A stretch of DNA of 13,575 nt from Verrucolacustris sp044348085 (GCA_044348085.1 JBIKTM010000032.1:1-13575); one strand, 5' to 3'. Numbered from the stretch's first letter, positions 1 to 10,700 are shown. The notes: generated from the letters alone by a model not told the origin. A program made the numbers and translations.

Positions 1-1289
1 AGAAACGCGGCGAGGATGAGGCACGCTCCGCCGAAGGTAACGACGTTGAGGCGGTGAATTTGCGGGAAGAACTCCATGGCGCGGCTGACAATGACAGCAA
101 TGAGAATTTGAGGAAGAACGATAAAGAGATTAAAGATTCCCATATAGACGCCCATTTTCGCTGACGGGATAGAGGCGGAGAGCATCGCATAAGGCATGGA
201 GAGAATGGAGGCCCAAGCGATGCCGACTCCCGCAAAGCAGATTCCCAGGAGAAGGGAGAGGTTCTCGCCACGGGGAAGGAGTCCGACGGAAGCTAGGCCA
301 ATACCTCCGAGGAGAAGGGATACTGTGTGGATTGCACGAGCAGAAAACTTACGTCCCAGATAAAGGAAGGCCATGGCCGCGAAGAATGCGACGAGGTTGT
401 AGATGGCAAAGGAGTCGTTCGCAAGGGTTACACCTTGTGGGTAGAGGGGATCTTGGGGGCCGGTGGCACCGAGCAGATCTCGAGCTACGGCGACGGGGAA
501 AAAGATCCACATGCAGAAGAGGGCCATCCAGGTGAAGAATTGAACTGAGGCGAGTTGGCGCATGGTGCCGGGCATGGATCGGATCGCAGTGGCGATTTCA
601 CCCATGCCTTCGTTTTGGAGTTTTTTGAATTCGTTCAGATCGGTGGGGGGTGTCTCTTTTGTGGTCACTACAGTCCACAGAACGCTAAGGAGAAAGACAA
701 CGGCTCCGATGGTGAAGGCGAGGTGGACGGTTTGGGGGATGGGATGCTCGGGAGAAGAGGTGGAGGTGATTCCGAATTGGGAGTGGAGCCAGCCAGGGAG
801 TTTGGAGGCGAGGACGGCTCCAGCGCCGATGAATACGCTCTGCATGGCAAAGCCGACGGTGCGTTGGCGTTCGGGAAGGAGGTCGGCCACAAAGGCGCGG
901 AAGGGTTCCATGCTGATATTGACGGAGGCATCGAGGATCCAGAGTAGACCTGCGGCCATCCAGAGTGCGCTGGAGCGGGGCATGAGGAAGAGAGAGAGGG
1001 AGGCGAGGATGGCCCCAACGAGAAAGTAGGGTCGGCGACGACCAAGGATGGGGTGCCAGGTGCGATCGCTGAAGTGGCCGATGATGGGTTGGATGATTAG
1101 GCCGGTGATGGGGGCGGCGAGCCAGAGGAGGGGGAGGGCGGATTCGGAAGCGCCGAGGTATTCGTAGATCGAGCTCATGTTGCCCATCTGGAGGCCCCAA
1201 CCGAACTGGATGCCAAAGAAGCCAAACGACATGTTCCAGATGGAGAGGAAGGAGGAGGCGATTGGGGTGGGGGATGGGGCTGATTTCAT
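1..1289 (-). CDS. SLC45-like MFS sugar transporter, probably maltose/maltodextrin uptake (C-terminus cut off by window edge)
   Basis: Integral inner-membrane major facilitator of the SLC45/sucrose-maltose branch, expected to import a disaccharide or short maltodextrin with protons. The frame is open from the ATG at 1289 to the window edge, giving 429 residues with no stop; relatives run about 440-550, so only the last segment or tail is missing. Visible family marks: FGIQFGWGLQ in the first membrane segment (residues 24-34), a loop 2-3 signature with P68, G71, SDR 74-76 and GRRRPY 83-88, then D120 and E128-P129 in the next segments. A hydrophilic central loop spans about 210-240. Later come MPYAML (365-370) and GVYMGIFN (380-387) followed by a PQ pair (393-394), as in bacterial maltose/sucrose carriers. 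It lies 62 bp after a secreted GH13 enzyme with no hairpin between, so co-transcription is likely. The family assignment is firm; the substrate is inferred from the neighbours. Confidence 0.9.
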   Translation of the reverse strand, partial: MKSAPSPTPIASSFLSIWNMSFGFFGIQFGWGLQMGNMSSIYEYLGASESALPLLWLAAPITGLIIQPIIGHFSDRTWHPILGRRRPYFLVGAILASLSLFLMPRSSALWMAAGLLWILDASVNISMEPFRAFVADLLPERQRTVGFAMQSVFIGAGAVLASKLPGWLHSQFGITSTSSPEHPIPQTVHLAFTIGAVVFLLSVLWTVVTTKETPPTDLNEFKKLQNEGMGEIATAIRSMPGTMRQLASVQFFTWMALFCMWIFFPVAVARDLLGATGPQDPLYPQGVTLANDSFAIYNLVAFFAAMAFLYLGRKFSARAIHTVSLLLGGIGLASVGLLPRGENLSLLLGICFAGVGIAWASILSMPYAMLSASIPSAKMGVYMGIFNLFIVLPQILIAVIVSRAMEFFPQIHRLNVVTFGGACLILAAF

Positions 1290-1300
1290 AGGGGAATTAT

Positions 1301-1305
1301 CTCCT
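1301..1305 (-). promoter_or_regulatory. Ribosome binding site of the transporter gene
   Basis: The minus strand reads AGGAG here, 11 nt before the ATG at 1289. It is the only clear Shine-Dalgarno sequence in the cluster and supports that ATG as the start. The two enzyme genes have weak or no such site. Confidence 0.7.
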
Positions 1306-1351
1306 AAAAATTAAAAAAGAGGAGTTGGAAGATGGGAAAGTTGAGTCGGAG

Positions 1352-4300
1352 TTACTGAACCTTGAGGCGATAGAATTTGCGGAGGGGAGAGATTACGGAA
1401 TCGGTATAGGTGCCGTTGGTAAGGCCAGTGGCATTAGGAATGGGCAACCAATCTCCAATCGATAAATCTTCACAGGCCTCGACTGTGTAGGTTTTTCCTG
1501 GGACGGGAGTCCATGTGAGAGTGAATCCGCCGGGGCTGGCTTCGATGGTTTTAATCGCAAAGCGGGAGCTGGGGTTGAGGGGATCGGTGCCTGCGATTAG
1601 CTCATCGGCATTGTTTTGACCGTCATTATCTTCGTCGCCACTAGCGGTGAGGGAGCGAACGGAGGGGGAGGAAGTTGAGGCGACGGAGGTTTTGGATGGG
1701 TCGTTAGGATTGAGGGCAGTAACGGTGAAGGTGTAGGTGCCGGGGGGCAATCCTTGGAATGAAACTGAGGTTGAGGTTGTTTCAACTGTGGATCCATTGC
1801 TGGCCGTAACCCGATAAGTAGGGGTTGGGCCTTCAGGATCGGTAACGGCGCTCCAACTCACAGTGGTGGTGCCGTTCGCGGTGATGGAGGAGGAGATTGT
1901 GGGAGTCCCGGTGACAGAGGGAGGGGGAGTGACATCGTAGAGTTTGAGGTACTTAGCTTCGAACGGAGCGGTAGACCACGTAGCATCCGCAATCGGAACG
2001 GGGTTGAGCGAAACGTAAATGCCATTGGCTTCAATCTGGGAACGCGTGAAGCCTGTTCCCCAGAGCCATTGGGCGCGGCGGTTGCTTTGCTCGTTGTCCC
2101 GGCCGGCGTAAGCCGCGATGTTCTTCGCGTTGTAAGTGCGTCCGGCTTGCAGGCCGAGAATGTCAGCCAGAGCAGAAGGCAAGCCGAACGTGTTGTCTTG
2201 GGCGCTGTTTCGGTCGAGGCTGGTAAAAGCGAGCACAACTTCCTGCCGCGCTAGGGGGGTGTTGGCTGAGGTGTATTTGGCCACCGCAAAAATCTCCGGA
2301 TCAGAATCATTGCTAGTGCGGGGATTCAGAAACCAGCGGTTGGAGCTACGCAGAGCGGGGCTTGAAGCGCGGGCTTGGCCGACAGCGGCGTAGGCCGGGG
2401 GGAGGAATTGCACGCCGGAGGCATTGATGTCATAGGCGCTCCACTGCGGTTGCATTGAATTCCATTTTTTGAAGTTCGGAATGAATTTTCCGAAGTTCTC
2501 CTCGTACCAGTCGAAGCCGCCTTGGGGTGCTGAATTCTGCGTTTTCTGCCCCGCGCCGATTTCTTGGCCATACATCAGCATGGGCGCGCCATCGGTCGTG
2601 GAGACTGTAGTATAGCGGATGAGCGCCTGCCACGGGTCGCTGTAGGGCAGCTCATCGTGTGAGGTGTTGTTGAGTAGTACGAGACTTTGCCCATAGGAGT
2701 TCCGACGTCCCTCCATGATCGAGCGGTAAGCAGACGTGGTCGTGGCCGCCTGAAGCGGGAACACGATGTTCTCATTGAGTACGGCGAAGTGGCGGCTCGA
2801 GCGGTAGGTAACCTGTTCGCCGTCGAGACTTTCCGTCATGAAAACGAAGTTCCACTTCAGCTCATGCGTGCGGTTGATGATGTACTCCATGGCTTGAGGC
2901 GGAAGACCTTGGCCGAAATCTTTGCGCAAACCGTCGATTCCGACGGCGTCCAAAGCATCGCGAGCGGCGCCATCCGAGCTGGTTGAATTGTATCCACGGT
3001 GGCCCGACTGGATAATCCAATGGGGCAGCACCTCGCCGAAGTAGCGCCAGACCCCTCTTGTCGTGGCGGACATTCCGCCGAAGTCCATCCAATCGGCTTC
3101 GTTGCGGGTGACGGCACGGCTAGTTTCGGCGCTTGGGTTTCCGGTGACGAGCGTTGCGTAGTTTCCGAAAAAAACATCCCGCACATCGGACCATTTTCCG
3201 AAATCGTTGCGATCGGGCGCGGTTGCGATCTGGCTAGCGGTCTGGGCTGGTGCGCTGTACGCGGCCGCTCCACCATTGCCATCGGTCGAAAAGAATCCCG
3301 GGACCCGGTCACGGATTTTGTCGCTGGGCTGCCAATTGCTGGAGCTGCCAAAAATCTCCACGCCCTTTTGCCCGAGAACCACATCCGGAGCTGTGTGGTT
3401 GAATGGAAAATCCAACATCAGCTGAATTCCTCCTTGGTCGGCCGCCGAGGCAAAATTCTTGAATGCCGCCATGGCCGCCGCGTAGTTGGCAGGATTGCCG
3501 ACCGGATCGCTCAAGGAACCGTCATAACTACGGGTATAGAGTGGGTTAATTTCCCAAAAGTTCCGGATGGAGTAAGGGCTTCCGGGATCATAAAGGGAGT
3601 TAGTGGTTGGGTCGGTTTGGCGTCCATCCAGACCTTGGGGATGGAAAGGCTGAAACCAGATCCAATTGACTCCGAGGTTTTGCAGCCAGGCAATGTTGAC
3701 CCGTTTGGCCGGATCGTGGAGATCTTCGAAAGTGCCCCGACCGGAGAAGCTTGCCGCGGTGGCGTTGGCGTTGGCCACATGCAGTTCGTAAACCCGCATA
3801 TCTCGAGCAATTTTTGGAGCTACGACCACGGCGTGGTCGCGGATTCCGGAGTTGCCCAGCCAGATCCACGGGTCGGTCGAGCTAGCGCGGTAGCGGGCGG
3901 TCACACGATAAGCACCGGTCTTGAGAACCGGCAGGTCGAGTTCGTAGGTGCCGTCATTATTCGAATCAGTCATGGCATAGGCTCGGAAATAGGCCCCAGT
4001 GTGTGCGGTGGTAGTTAGGTTGCCGTCGGGCGGTAGAATGCCGTCCTCAATACCGTCATTGTTGAAGTCGTCGTTCGCTCGGTCACGATTGTTGAGGTTA
4101 GTAAACACCTCAACCTGCGCGGCGATCCCGGGGTTCAGCCGAATCTGCAGCGATGGGGAGGACGTGTCGTTGTTCTCGTCGATGTAGAAGTTAGATTTCG
4201 AATAGTCGCCATTTGTTCCGTTGACGGTGAAGACAGGACGCGGAGGGGACACGGTGAAAGAGAAAGGGTTTGCTTGGGCAGTGGACTGGGTGGCGGTGGT

Positions 4301-4723
4301 GGCAGTTCCTCCACTGTTGTAAATGTAGGTGGGACTGGTGACGGGAGTGCTGAAGGTCGGGGCAAAATAGTAGTCAACTACGGTGCCAGTCGTAGCCGGC
4401 ATGGAGACGGAACTCTTCCAGATTTGGACACTTGTTCCTGTTTCGTTGGTATGAAAGCCCAAAGCGGCGCTCTGCCAAGTTCCTCCTCCTAAGCGATAAT
4501 GCAGAGTGCCACCCGTCTGATTGTCGCCCCCACTTTTGTTGACTCCCTGATAAAACGTCACCAAAGCACTGGCGGGGGGATTCAGGGGATCACGCATTCC
4601 TGCGGAATAAACGCCGCTCGGTCTTGTCTCAGCGGGGACGTGCCAAACATTCCCAAGCTGTGCGAAAGCGGGAAATGAAGCACTGACTAAAACTAGAGCG
4701 ACTCTGAAGAAAATAGTTTTCAT
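1352..4723 (-). CDS. Secreted GH13 α-amylase-family glycoside hydrolase with N-terminal β-modules, FN3 and calcium-repeat C-terminus
   Basis: Exported enzyme expected to hydrolyse α-glucosidic bonds in starch-like polymers. Signal peptide 1-21 (AFA before QLGN). Residues 22-160 form a β-rich module with a W...MPA...VDYYF pattern, perhaps starch-binding. Residues 165-303 form an Ig-like module with a D/N-rich calcium-type loop (217-234). The GH13 barrel starts near 309 (MRVYELH): region I D438, N442, H443; region II R600 and nucleophile D602; region III acid/base E631; region IV H689 and D690. The triad is therefore complete. Region II reads GLRKDFGQG: a Lys sits between the invariant Arg and Asp, and the usual Lys-His after the nucleophile is absent. 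A C-terminal β-domain runs to ~930, FN3 covers 933-1022, a calcium motif 1029-1048, and a terminal β-module 1054-1123 ends RKFYRLKVQ. The ATG overlaps the stop of the giant enzyme upstream and has no evident Shine-Dalgarno site. Exact specificity (amylase, pullulanase-like or transferase) is open. Confidence 0.88.
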   Translation of the reverse strand: MKTIFFRVALVLVSASFPAFAQLGNVWHVPAETRPSGVYSAGMRDPLNPPASALVTFYQGVNKSGGDNQTGGTLHYRLGGGTWQSAALGFHTNETGTSVQIWKSSVSMPATTGTVVDYYFAPTFSTPVTSPTYIYNSGGTATTATQSTAQANPFSFTVSPPRPVFTVNGTNGDYSKSNFYIDENNDTSSPSLQIRLNPGIAAQVEVFTNLNNRDRANDDFNNDGIEDGILPPDGNLTTTAHTGAYFRAYAMTDSNNDGTYELDLPVLKTGAYRVTARYRASSTDPWIWLGNSGIRDHAVVVAPKIARDMRVYELHVANANATAASFSGRGTFEDLHDPAKRVNIAWLQNLGVNWIWFQPFHPQGLDGRQTDPTTNSLYDPGSPYSIRNFWEINPLYTRSYDGSLSDPVGNPANYAAAMAAFKNFASAADQGGIQLMLDFPFNHTAPDVVLGQKGVEIFGSSSNWQPSDKIRDRVPGFFSTDGNGGAAAYSAPAQTASQIATAPDRNDFGKWSDVRDVFFGNYATLVTGNPSAETSRAVTRNEADWMDFGGMSATTRGVWRYFGEVLPHWIIQSGHRGYNSTSSDGAARDALDAVGIDGLRKDFGQGLPPQAMEYIINRTHELKWNFVFMTESLDGEQVTYRSSRHFAVLNENIVFPLQAATTTSAYRSIMEGRRNSYGQSLVLLNNTSHDELPYSDPWQALIRYTTVSTTDGAPMLMYGQEIGAGQKTQNSAPQGGFDWYEENFGKFIPNFKKWNSMQPQWSAYDINASGVQFLPPAYAAVGQARASSPALRSSNRWFLNPRTSNDSDPEIFAVAKYTSANTPLARQEVVLAFTSLDRNSAQDNTFGLPSALADILGLQAGRTYNAKNIAAYAGRDNEQSNRRAQWLWGTGFTRSQIEANGIYVSLNPVPIADATWSTAPFEAKYLKLYDVTPPPSVTGTPTISSSITANGTTTVSWSAVTDPEGPTPTYRVTASNGSTVETTSTSVSFQGLPPGTYTFTVTALNPNDPSKTSVASTSSPSVRSLTASGDEDNDGQNNADELIAGTDPLNPSSRFAIKTIEASPGGFTLTWTPVPGKTYTVEACEDLSIGDWLPIPNATGLTNGTYTDSVISPLRKFYRLKVQ
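1355..1639 (-). other. C-terminal calcium motif plus β-module (tail shared with the giant enzyme)
   Basis: Residues 1029-1123 of the second enzyme. The Asp-rich motif DEDNDGQNNADE followed by AGTDP is thrombospondin type 3-like. The β-module after it has GFTLTW, GKTYTVE, a D-W-L-P turn and the ending RKFYRLK. The giant enzyme ends with the same order of elements. Terminal modules of this style recur in exported proteins of Verrucomicrobiota; whether they act in sorting, surface attachment or binding is not known from the sequence. Confidence 0.6.
4720..4723 (-). other. ATGA stop/start overlap between the two amylase genes
   Basis: The minus strand reads ATGA: the TGA stop of the giant enzyme (4720-4722) shares bases with the ATG of the second enzyme (4721-4723). 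No Shine-Dalgarno sequence is visible upstream, so the second enzyme is probably made by translational coupling. This fixes the start of the second gene and places both in one transcript. Confidence 0.85.
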
Positions 4724-7700
4724 GGTGCAGTGATTTTAACTTTGTAGAACTTTCGTGGTGAGTTCGTGGCGGAGGAGTCGGTGACCGATTTGGGCTGTCC
4801 GTCTCCCGTGATTGAGTTACCGATATTGGGCCAGCTTGTTTCCGTGAGGTTTTCGGTGCCCACGACTTGGTAGTTCAGCCCTGAGACGGTGGGGAAGGTG
4901 ATGGTGAAGCCGGTTGGGGTTAAGCCTGATACGCTTGGCACTGGAAGACCGTTGGAGGCGGTGGAGTTGGGATTCGAGCCCAGCTTCATCTCGATAAAAT
5001 TGACAACCCCGTCGCCGTCGGGATCTCCGCTAGCATTCTGGTTGTTTAGATTCTCCCCAAAGTTGCTGATCTCCCAGCTATCCAAAAGACCATCGGCATC
5101 GCTATCGGGGTTTGGTGTATCGATACCATCGTCGAAGCCGAAGGTGATGACATGGGTGGTGCTGCTACCGTTGAGTTCCACTTCCACTTGATGGGTTTGT
5201 GCTTGGTTACGACGAAGGACGCTGGTTCCTACAACTGCGAGATCTGAGGCGGTATCATTGATGACGGCACTTGCGGATACCTCGATAAAGGCGCGAACCA
5301 CTTCGGATCCTGACGTATTTTTCACGGACACACGGCGCTTGTCGGACGAGACAATCTCACTTTCAAGGCCGGCTTGCCCACGGAGGAGGAGGTCCTCGAG
5401 GTTGGGGGAGAGTCCGAAGCGGATGTAGGCTTTATTGGCACCTCCCAAGGTGTACGTGGCTGTGAAAGCCTTCGCATCGGCTGAGGCCAGAGACACAATC
5501 TTGGAAATTTGAGCGAGCTTGGTCAAATCTGGCTGATTGCTGAATGTCAGGGCTGCCACACCACTTGCCGTTACGGCATAATCGACATTCACTGAAGCCC
5601 GTCCTTCGTCCGGTGGGGGTGTTTCCGTAGGTACGATCCACCAGTCCTTAAATCCGCTGGTGCGGTAGGCGGTGGCGTTGTCAGAGCCTTCGTCCTCGGT
5701 GTCGGTGTTGCTGTAGGCTGCGAAGTTGCCAGCGACCTGCCAGACTTTTCCAGTCGTCGGATTCCGCATCCAAGCGGCGGTCATGCGGCCACCCTTGGTT
5801 TCGAAGACGCCGAAGAGGCGGCTGTTAAAGAGGAGGTATTCGTTTGCTCCGTCCAAATCGACATCTGTGGCTTCCGAGCCGAGGGTCGTTGCGTTGGCTA
5901 TCGAGGCCCAAGTATTTACGCGCTCATAAAGTTTTGCGTAGCGAGCTTGAGACTGACTATGTCGGGCGAAGGAAGCTAATGCTTGGCCTACGCCAGAATC
6001 CGGGGCGATATACGCACCTGTGCTGAACTTGCTCAGGTCATTGTTCGAAGTTGTGTGGAAGGCCGTGAGGAACATCGATCCGTGGAGGACGGAGTCGGCC
6101 ACAGTTCTAAGGCTGGGCTGCGTGACTGGGTTGACAGTTTGGACGGCGGACCAGGCGTCACCCGCAAGAGTGCCCGGGGTACCTACCTGTCCGAAAGTTG
6201 TGCTGGTACCAAATCTCTGCGACGCAAGGCCAGGCCGATTATTACCCCCTTGATACCAGTTGTCGTAGTTCTCGCCTGTCGCGTGGTCGACCCAATCCTT
6301 GGCGACTGTGCCCAGCGTTGTATTCGCGCGAGTCACTGTGCCCCAAGTGTTGGCGAGGGATCCGTTGTTAAGATACTGGATCTGACCGTTCGCGATTTGG
6401 CCGGCGGTGACCACACGAATCCAGGGCCGGCTGGCCAGCCAGCGGACATTTGCATCGTAGCTGGTTGCACGAGTCGGACTTGAGAAGTCGTTTAGGTCAC
6501 GGTACAGCACAACAACTTGATCTTGGGTGTTACTGCGACTGCGACGGGAGAGAAGTTGGCGGACGGGGAGGCTGGAGCCTTCGTCGAGGGTCTGGTCGAG
6601 ATATTCGGAGGTGAAGTCATGAATGGGGAAGATTTTCACATTGCCGACTTGGTTGATGCGGAAGCCGTCGGTTCCGAGGGCAGAGGAGCGGCCAAACCAT
6701 TTGACAAAGTGCCGCATCTGATCGGCAAAAATGTACTGATATCCCATGGATTCGATTTGAGAAAGGGTAGAGGAGTCGAGAACACGTTCTGGAGCCCAGA
6801 AGATTTCGCGGGAGGCAGTCGTGGTATAGATAGAATCAAGGAAGCGATCGGCTAACGCTTTGTTGGATTGGTTGAATTCGGGGGTGAAGTACTTGAGCAT
6901 GTGGTCGGAGAAGGTGGAACCAAGAAGGTTGATCCAGCCCTGGCTGATGCCTGTGCGGATGCGCTGGTTAAAGGCCGGACCATCCGTGCGGGGGTCACTA
7001 CTCTTGGCCCATTCTAAGGCAGATGCCAAAGTAGGGGTGACATGAAGAGTGAGAGGGGCGTCGTAGTTTTCGTGTGTGGCGAGGAGGCGGTGGTAGCCGG
7101 CTGGGTTGGAGGCAGTTTTATCGTGAAGAAGGGCTTGGGTGGATCCTGCGGGTTGGATGGCCTGATTGCCATGGGCCAGCAACATGACTTTGGAGGATTT
7201 ATTTCGGTCGTTTGCCGAACTACGACCAAAGTAGCTAGAAAGTTTGCCGTTCAAGCGGATGTTGTCTTGGTCTTTGGAGTAGTCAGACGCAATCCAGTCG
7301 TCGGAGATGGTGTCTCGAATGTCGTTTCGGCCCGACAGGTCTCCGGTTCCGCTTCCGATCGTATTCGGCCTAGTTGTGAAAACCTGAAAATTCAGTGTTT
7401 CTGGATTTCCACCCCAACCAGCATCGATCAGATTCTGGCGATCGACGGAAATTTCAACCGCGTCGTACCGACTCGACCAGGCGATACGGTTTTGACCCGA
7501 CCCGAATGCACGTGAGACCACTCCGAAAGCCAGCGGATCCTCATATTGACCGGTGCTATTGTTGGAACGATTGGTGTCGACAAAAATGGCGCCTAGATCT
7601 TGGCCGTAAGCGGCAACGACAACTTCCCAACGCATATCGGTCGCGATGTCCACCTCATTGGGAATCGCACGCTCGCCGACGGCAGGGTTGCCGGTGTCGA

Positions 7701-10700
7701 TGACGATGTAGGCGTCCACTTCGCCCTGCCAAGCGTTGGGGGCGAGATCCATCAAGTCGACTCGGAAGTATAACTTTCCGTCGGTAGCTCCACCGTCCCG
7801 GAAGGAGAAGGCGACGATATCGCGTGAGTTGTCGCTGGTATTGGTGCGATAGACATCCGCCCCTTGGCTGCCTCCCTCATTGTATTCATCGAGAGCGAGG
7901 AGGTCTTGGTGGGTCCAATCGGTAAATTCGCCGATTCGGATGGTGCCTTCGCCCGGGCCAACTCCGCCGCCAGAGTTGGGTTGGTCGGGATCGGTGCCGG
8001 CACTCAGTTCATCGGCGTTGCTGATTTGATCATTGTCCGGATCTCCGGCGGCTCCATTTTTGGGATCGCCCAGAGTTCCAGTTGCGAAGTTGTAGATGCC
8101 GTTATCGAGCGGATTAAGATTATTTTCCACTTCCCATCCGTCGGGCAGACCGTCACCGTCGGTGTCTCCTTGTTGAGGGTCAGTTTCCGTGATCAAAAGT
8201 TTTGGCCAACCATCGGGTTGGGCGGAGCCTGTGCCCGTCGTGGAGTAGGCGGCGAACAATGTAACGTAGTTGATCGCCCGCGATGTAGCACCGCCAGTGC
8301 GGAAGGCGGAGCCAGCGATGGCTAACGAGGTGTCAGAATCGAGGTCGAGAAGGAGAAGTTTGGTCGTGCCGTTCTCGTATTTTAGTAGCAGATCCGTCCG
8401 GCCATTGAGATTTTTATCCTCGCCGTAACCGTCTGTCAGCCCGTCGTCGTCAGAGTCGGCTTTGGTCGGGCTGGTTTCCTGCCAGAGGTTTCGTTCCCAA
8501 GAGTCGACAACGTTATTAGGCCAGTCTCCTGTCTCAGGCCGGGCAGTGGAGTATTGGGAAATGGTCGCAGTCAAAGGAAGAGATTTGCCATCGCCATCGG
8601 TCCATCCATTGCGGTTGGCGTCTTCCACTCCGTCTAGGATGCCGTCCCCATCGGTGTCTGGATTCGTGGGGTTGGTGACAGAACCTGCGGCCTGGCGGGA
8701 TCGGTCATCGCCGTTGCTTTGGGAGCCGACACCGGGAACCGCTGGGTGGTTCTCGACTACAGCGTAAAGGGGAGGATCCATGTCACCGATGAAGTTTTTG
8801 AATCCATCACCATTGGTGTCGACCGTGGTGTCGGTGTTAGTGCCGGCGGTGCGCCAGCCCACTTCTAATCCGTCGGGGAGGCCGTCCCCGTCCGAGTCGG
8901 GGCTAGTAGGAAGAGATTTTCCTGTGGCGTAGTAAATATGGACGTCGCCATTTTTCCAAGTCTCAGCATTTCCTGTCGGCAGGGGCTTGCGATTCGTTTC
9001 GTCAATATTGACGAGGCCGTCGTGATCGTCGTCCTTGTCGTCGAGTCCTGATGGATCCACAACTTGGCGGAGAAGCACGCGAGCGGTGCCAGAAGTCTTT
9101 GTGGGAGTGGTGCCACTAAGGAGTGCCTCTGCTTCCAGCGTGTAGTTACCCGGTGCAGTGATACTCCAAGAGTAAGTCCAGGTCTTGATGTTGCCGTTGA
9201 CAACTGAGGTTGGACTACTGGCGGTGATCCCCGTTAGGGTGGGTGCACTGCTCACGCCTGTGCTGGTCTCGACTTGAACTTCATAGGTTAGGGCATCCGC
9301 ACCAAGACCGTCGGGCAGTATGATTTCGGTCGGTTTTCCGTCTGAGCCAACTTCCGTCGGGCGGGTGATTCGGATAAAGGGTTTGTTGCTCGGGCGAACG
9401 TTGACGAAACGGGAAGACGTCAGCCAATTATCCGGGGTTTCTAGGTCTGCGGGATCTTTATAGATGACCCGGAACTCCTGAAGATTGACGGAAGAGTTGT
9501 AGAGATTGGGTAAAGGGATGGAGAGCTGGTGGAAGGCGTTGCCGGGGCCGAAGTCTCCATAGTTAACCGACCAACCCGTACGACTCTGGGCGGTACCTTG
9601 GGCTAGAAAGGTGAAGCGGGCGATCATCTGCTCTGGAGTGATGGATGGGTTGCTGAGGGATTTTGGGAAGTAGACCTGCATGGTGTAGTTGTCGTCCACG
9701 GTGTCTCCGTCGTTCGTGGGAAATGCGATGATGAGACGCTGGGCGTTGCCTCGGGTTTCGACTACCCGGGTGATTTCACGGACGTGGGCGGCGGTGGGGT
9801 CGAGAGTGAAGTTCCGAGAAGAGGAGGCCTCTAGTAGTCGGATTTTGATCGTGCCTGCACCCGTGAGAGGAATGTTGTTATAGGTAAATCGCCACTCTTT
9901 GGGTTGAGGGTTTGTGATGAAGAGGCTGGGGGTGACCTCTGTGGCCTTGGCCCAAGTAGGATTTAGGGTCGTATCGTAAATTCCGTTACCGTTGAGGTCG
10001 GTGAATGCTTCTCCAGGATCCCAAGTTCTATCTGCGTCGGCATCGACGAACGGTTCGAAGCCGTTGCCGTTGCCGTTTTGCGTCCGTGTGGTGGTATCGT
10101 CGTTTTCGTTGTCGGAATCGGAGATCGAATACCAGACTTCCTGAACGGTCGTGTCGGTGCGGACAACCATCTCGTAACTGGAACCGCCGACGGTGTCTCC
10201 GTCGTTGGTCGGGAAAGCGAGGACGCCCTGTGGGGTTTCCGCATCATAGTAAAAGGTCTGGGTGAAGGTGTTGTAAAGCGGCGCTTGGTTGGCACCACGG
10301 CCGAGGAAGGCGCGGGCACGAAGGATGTGGAAACCTTCGGAAAGACCCGTCTGCATCGCAAAGGGCCAGTTCTCATACGGTTGACCAAGGGTCGGGGTTC
10401 GCGCGTAGTCGTTGTGAGGGAAATGCTGGACGGTAGAAGGGTTGAAATCAGCCACGCGGAATGTGGTGAGCATTTTCTTTTTGTAGGTAACTGCAGATTC
10501 GCTTCCAGGCCACCAAGAGGGTGCTCCGTCGGCATCCTCGTTTTTAAAGAAACCGATCTTGTAGTTGAGTGAGGTGCCAGAGGCTGGCTTTGGAATGTTG
10601 GATGAGGCCCACCAGTCGTTTGTGTCTTGGTTGTGGCGGTAATTTAACTCGGCCACTTGGGTGGTGCCGCGTCCGATTCCGCCAGCGCCTTCTGGGAACG

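Noticed and set aside
327..1200. Several open frames of 67-171 codons on both strands over the transporter
   Set aside because: The minus-strand frame starting at 1289 gives a clear SLC45-like protein over the whole stretch; the others are low-complexity shadows rich in Pro/Ser/Arg or Gly/Glu.
2999..4018. 339-codon open frame on the plus strand
   Set aside because: It lies wholly antisense to the GH13 barrel of the second enzyme, has no domain pattern, and is explained by the high GC and codon structure of the true gene.
7978..9048. Asp-rich repeats read as cellulosome dockerins
   Set aside because: There are seven unevenly spaced motifs in mid-protein rather than one paired 22-residue repeat at a terminus, and many carry the D-x-D-G-D-G-L-P-D-G-x-E pattern of thrombospondin type 3 repeats.
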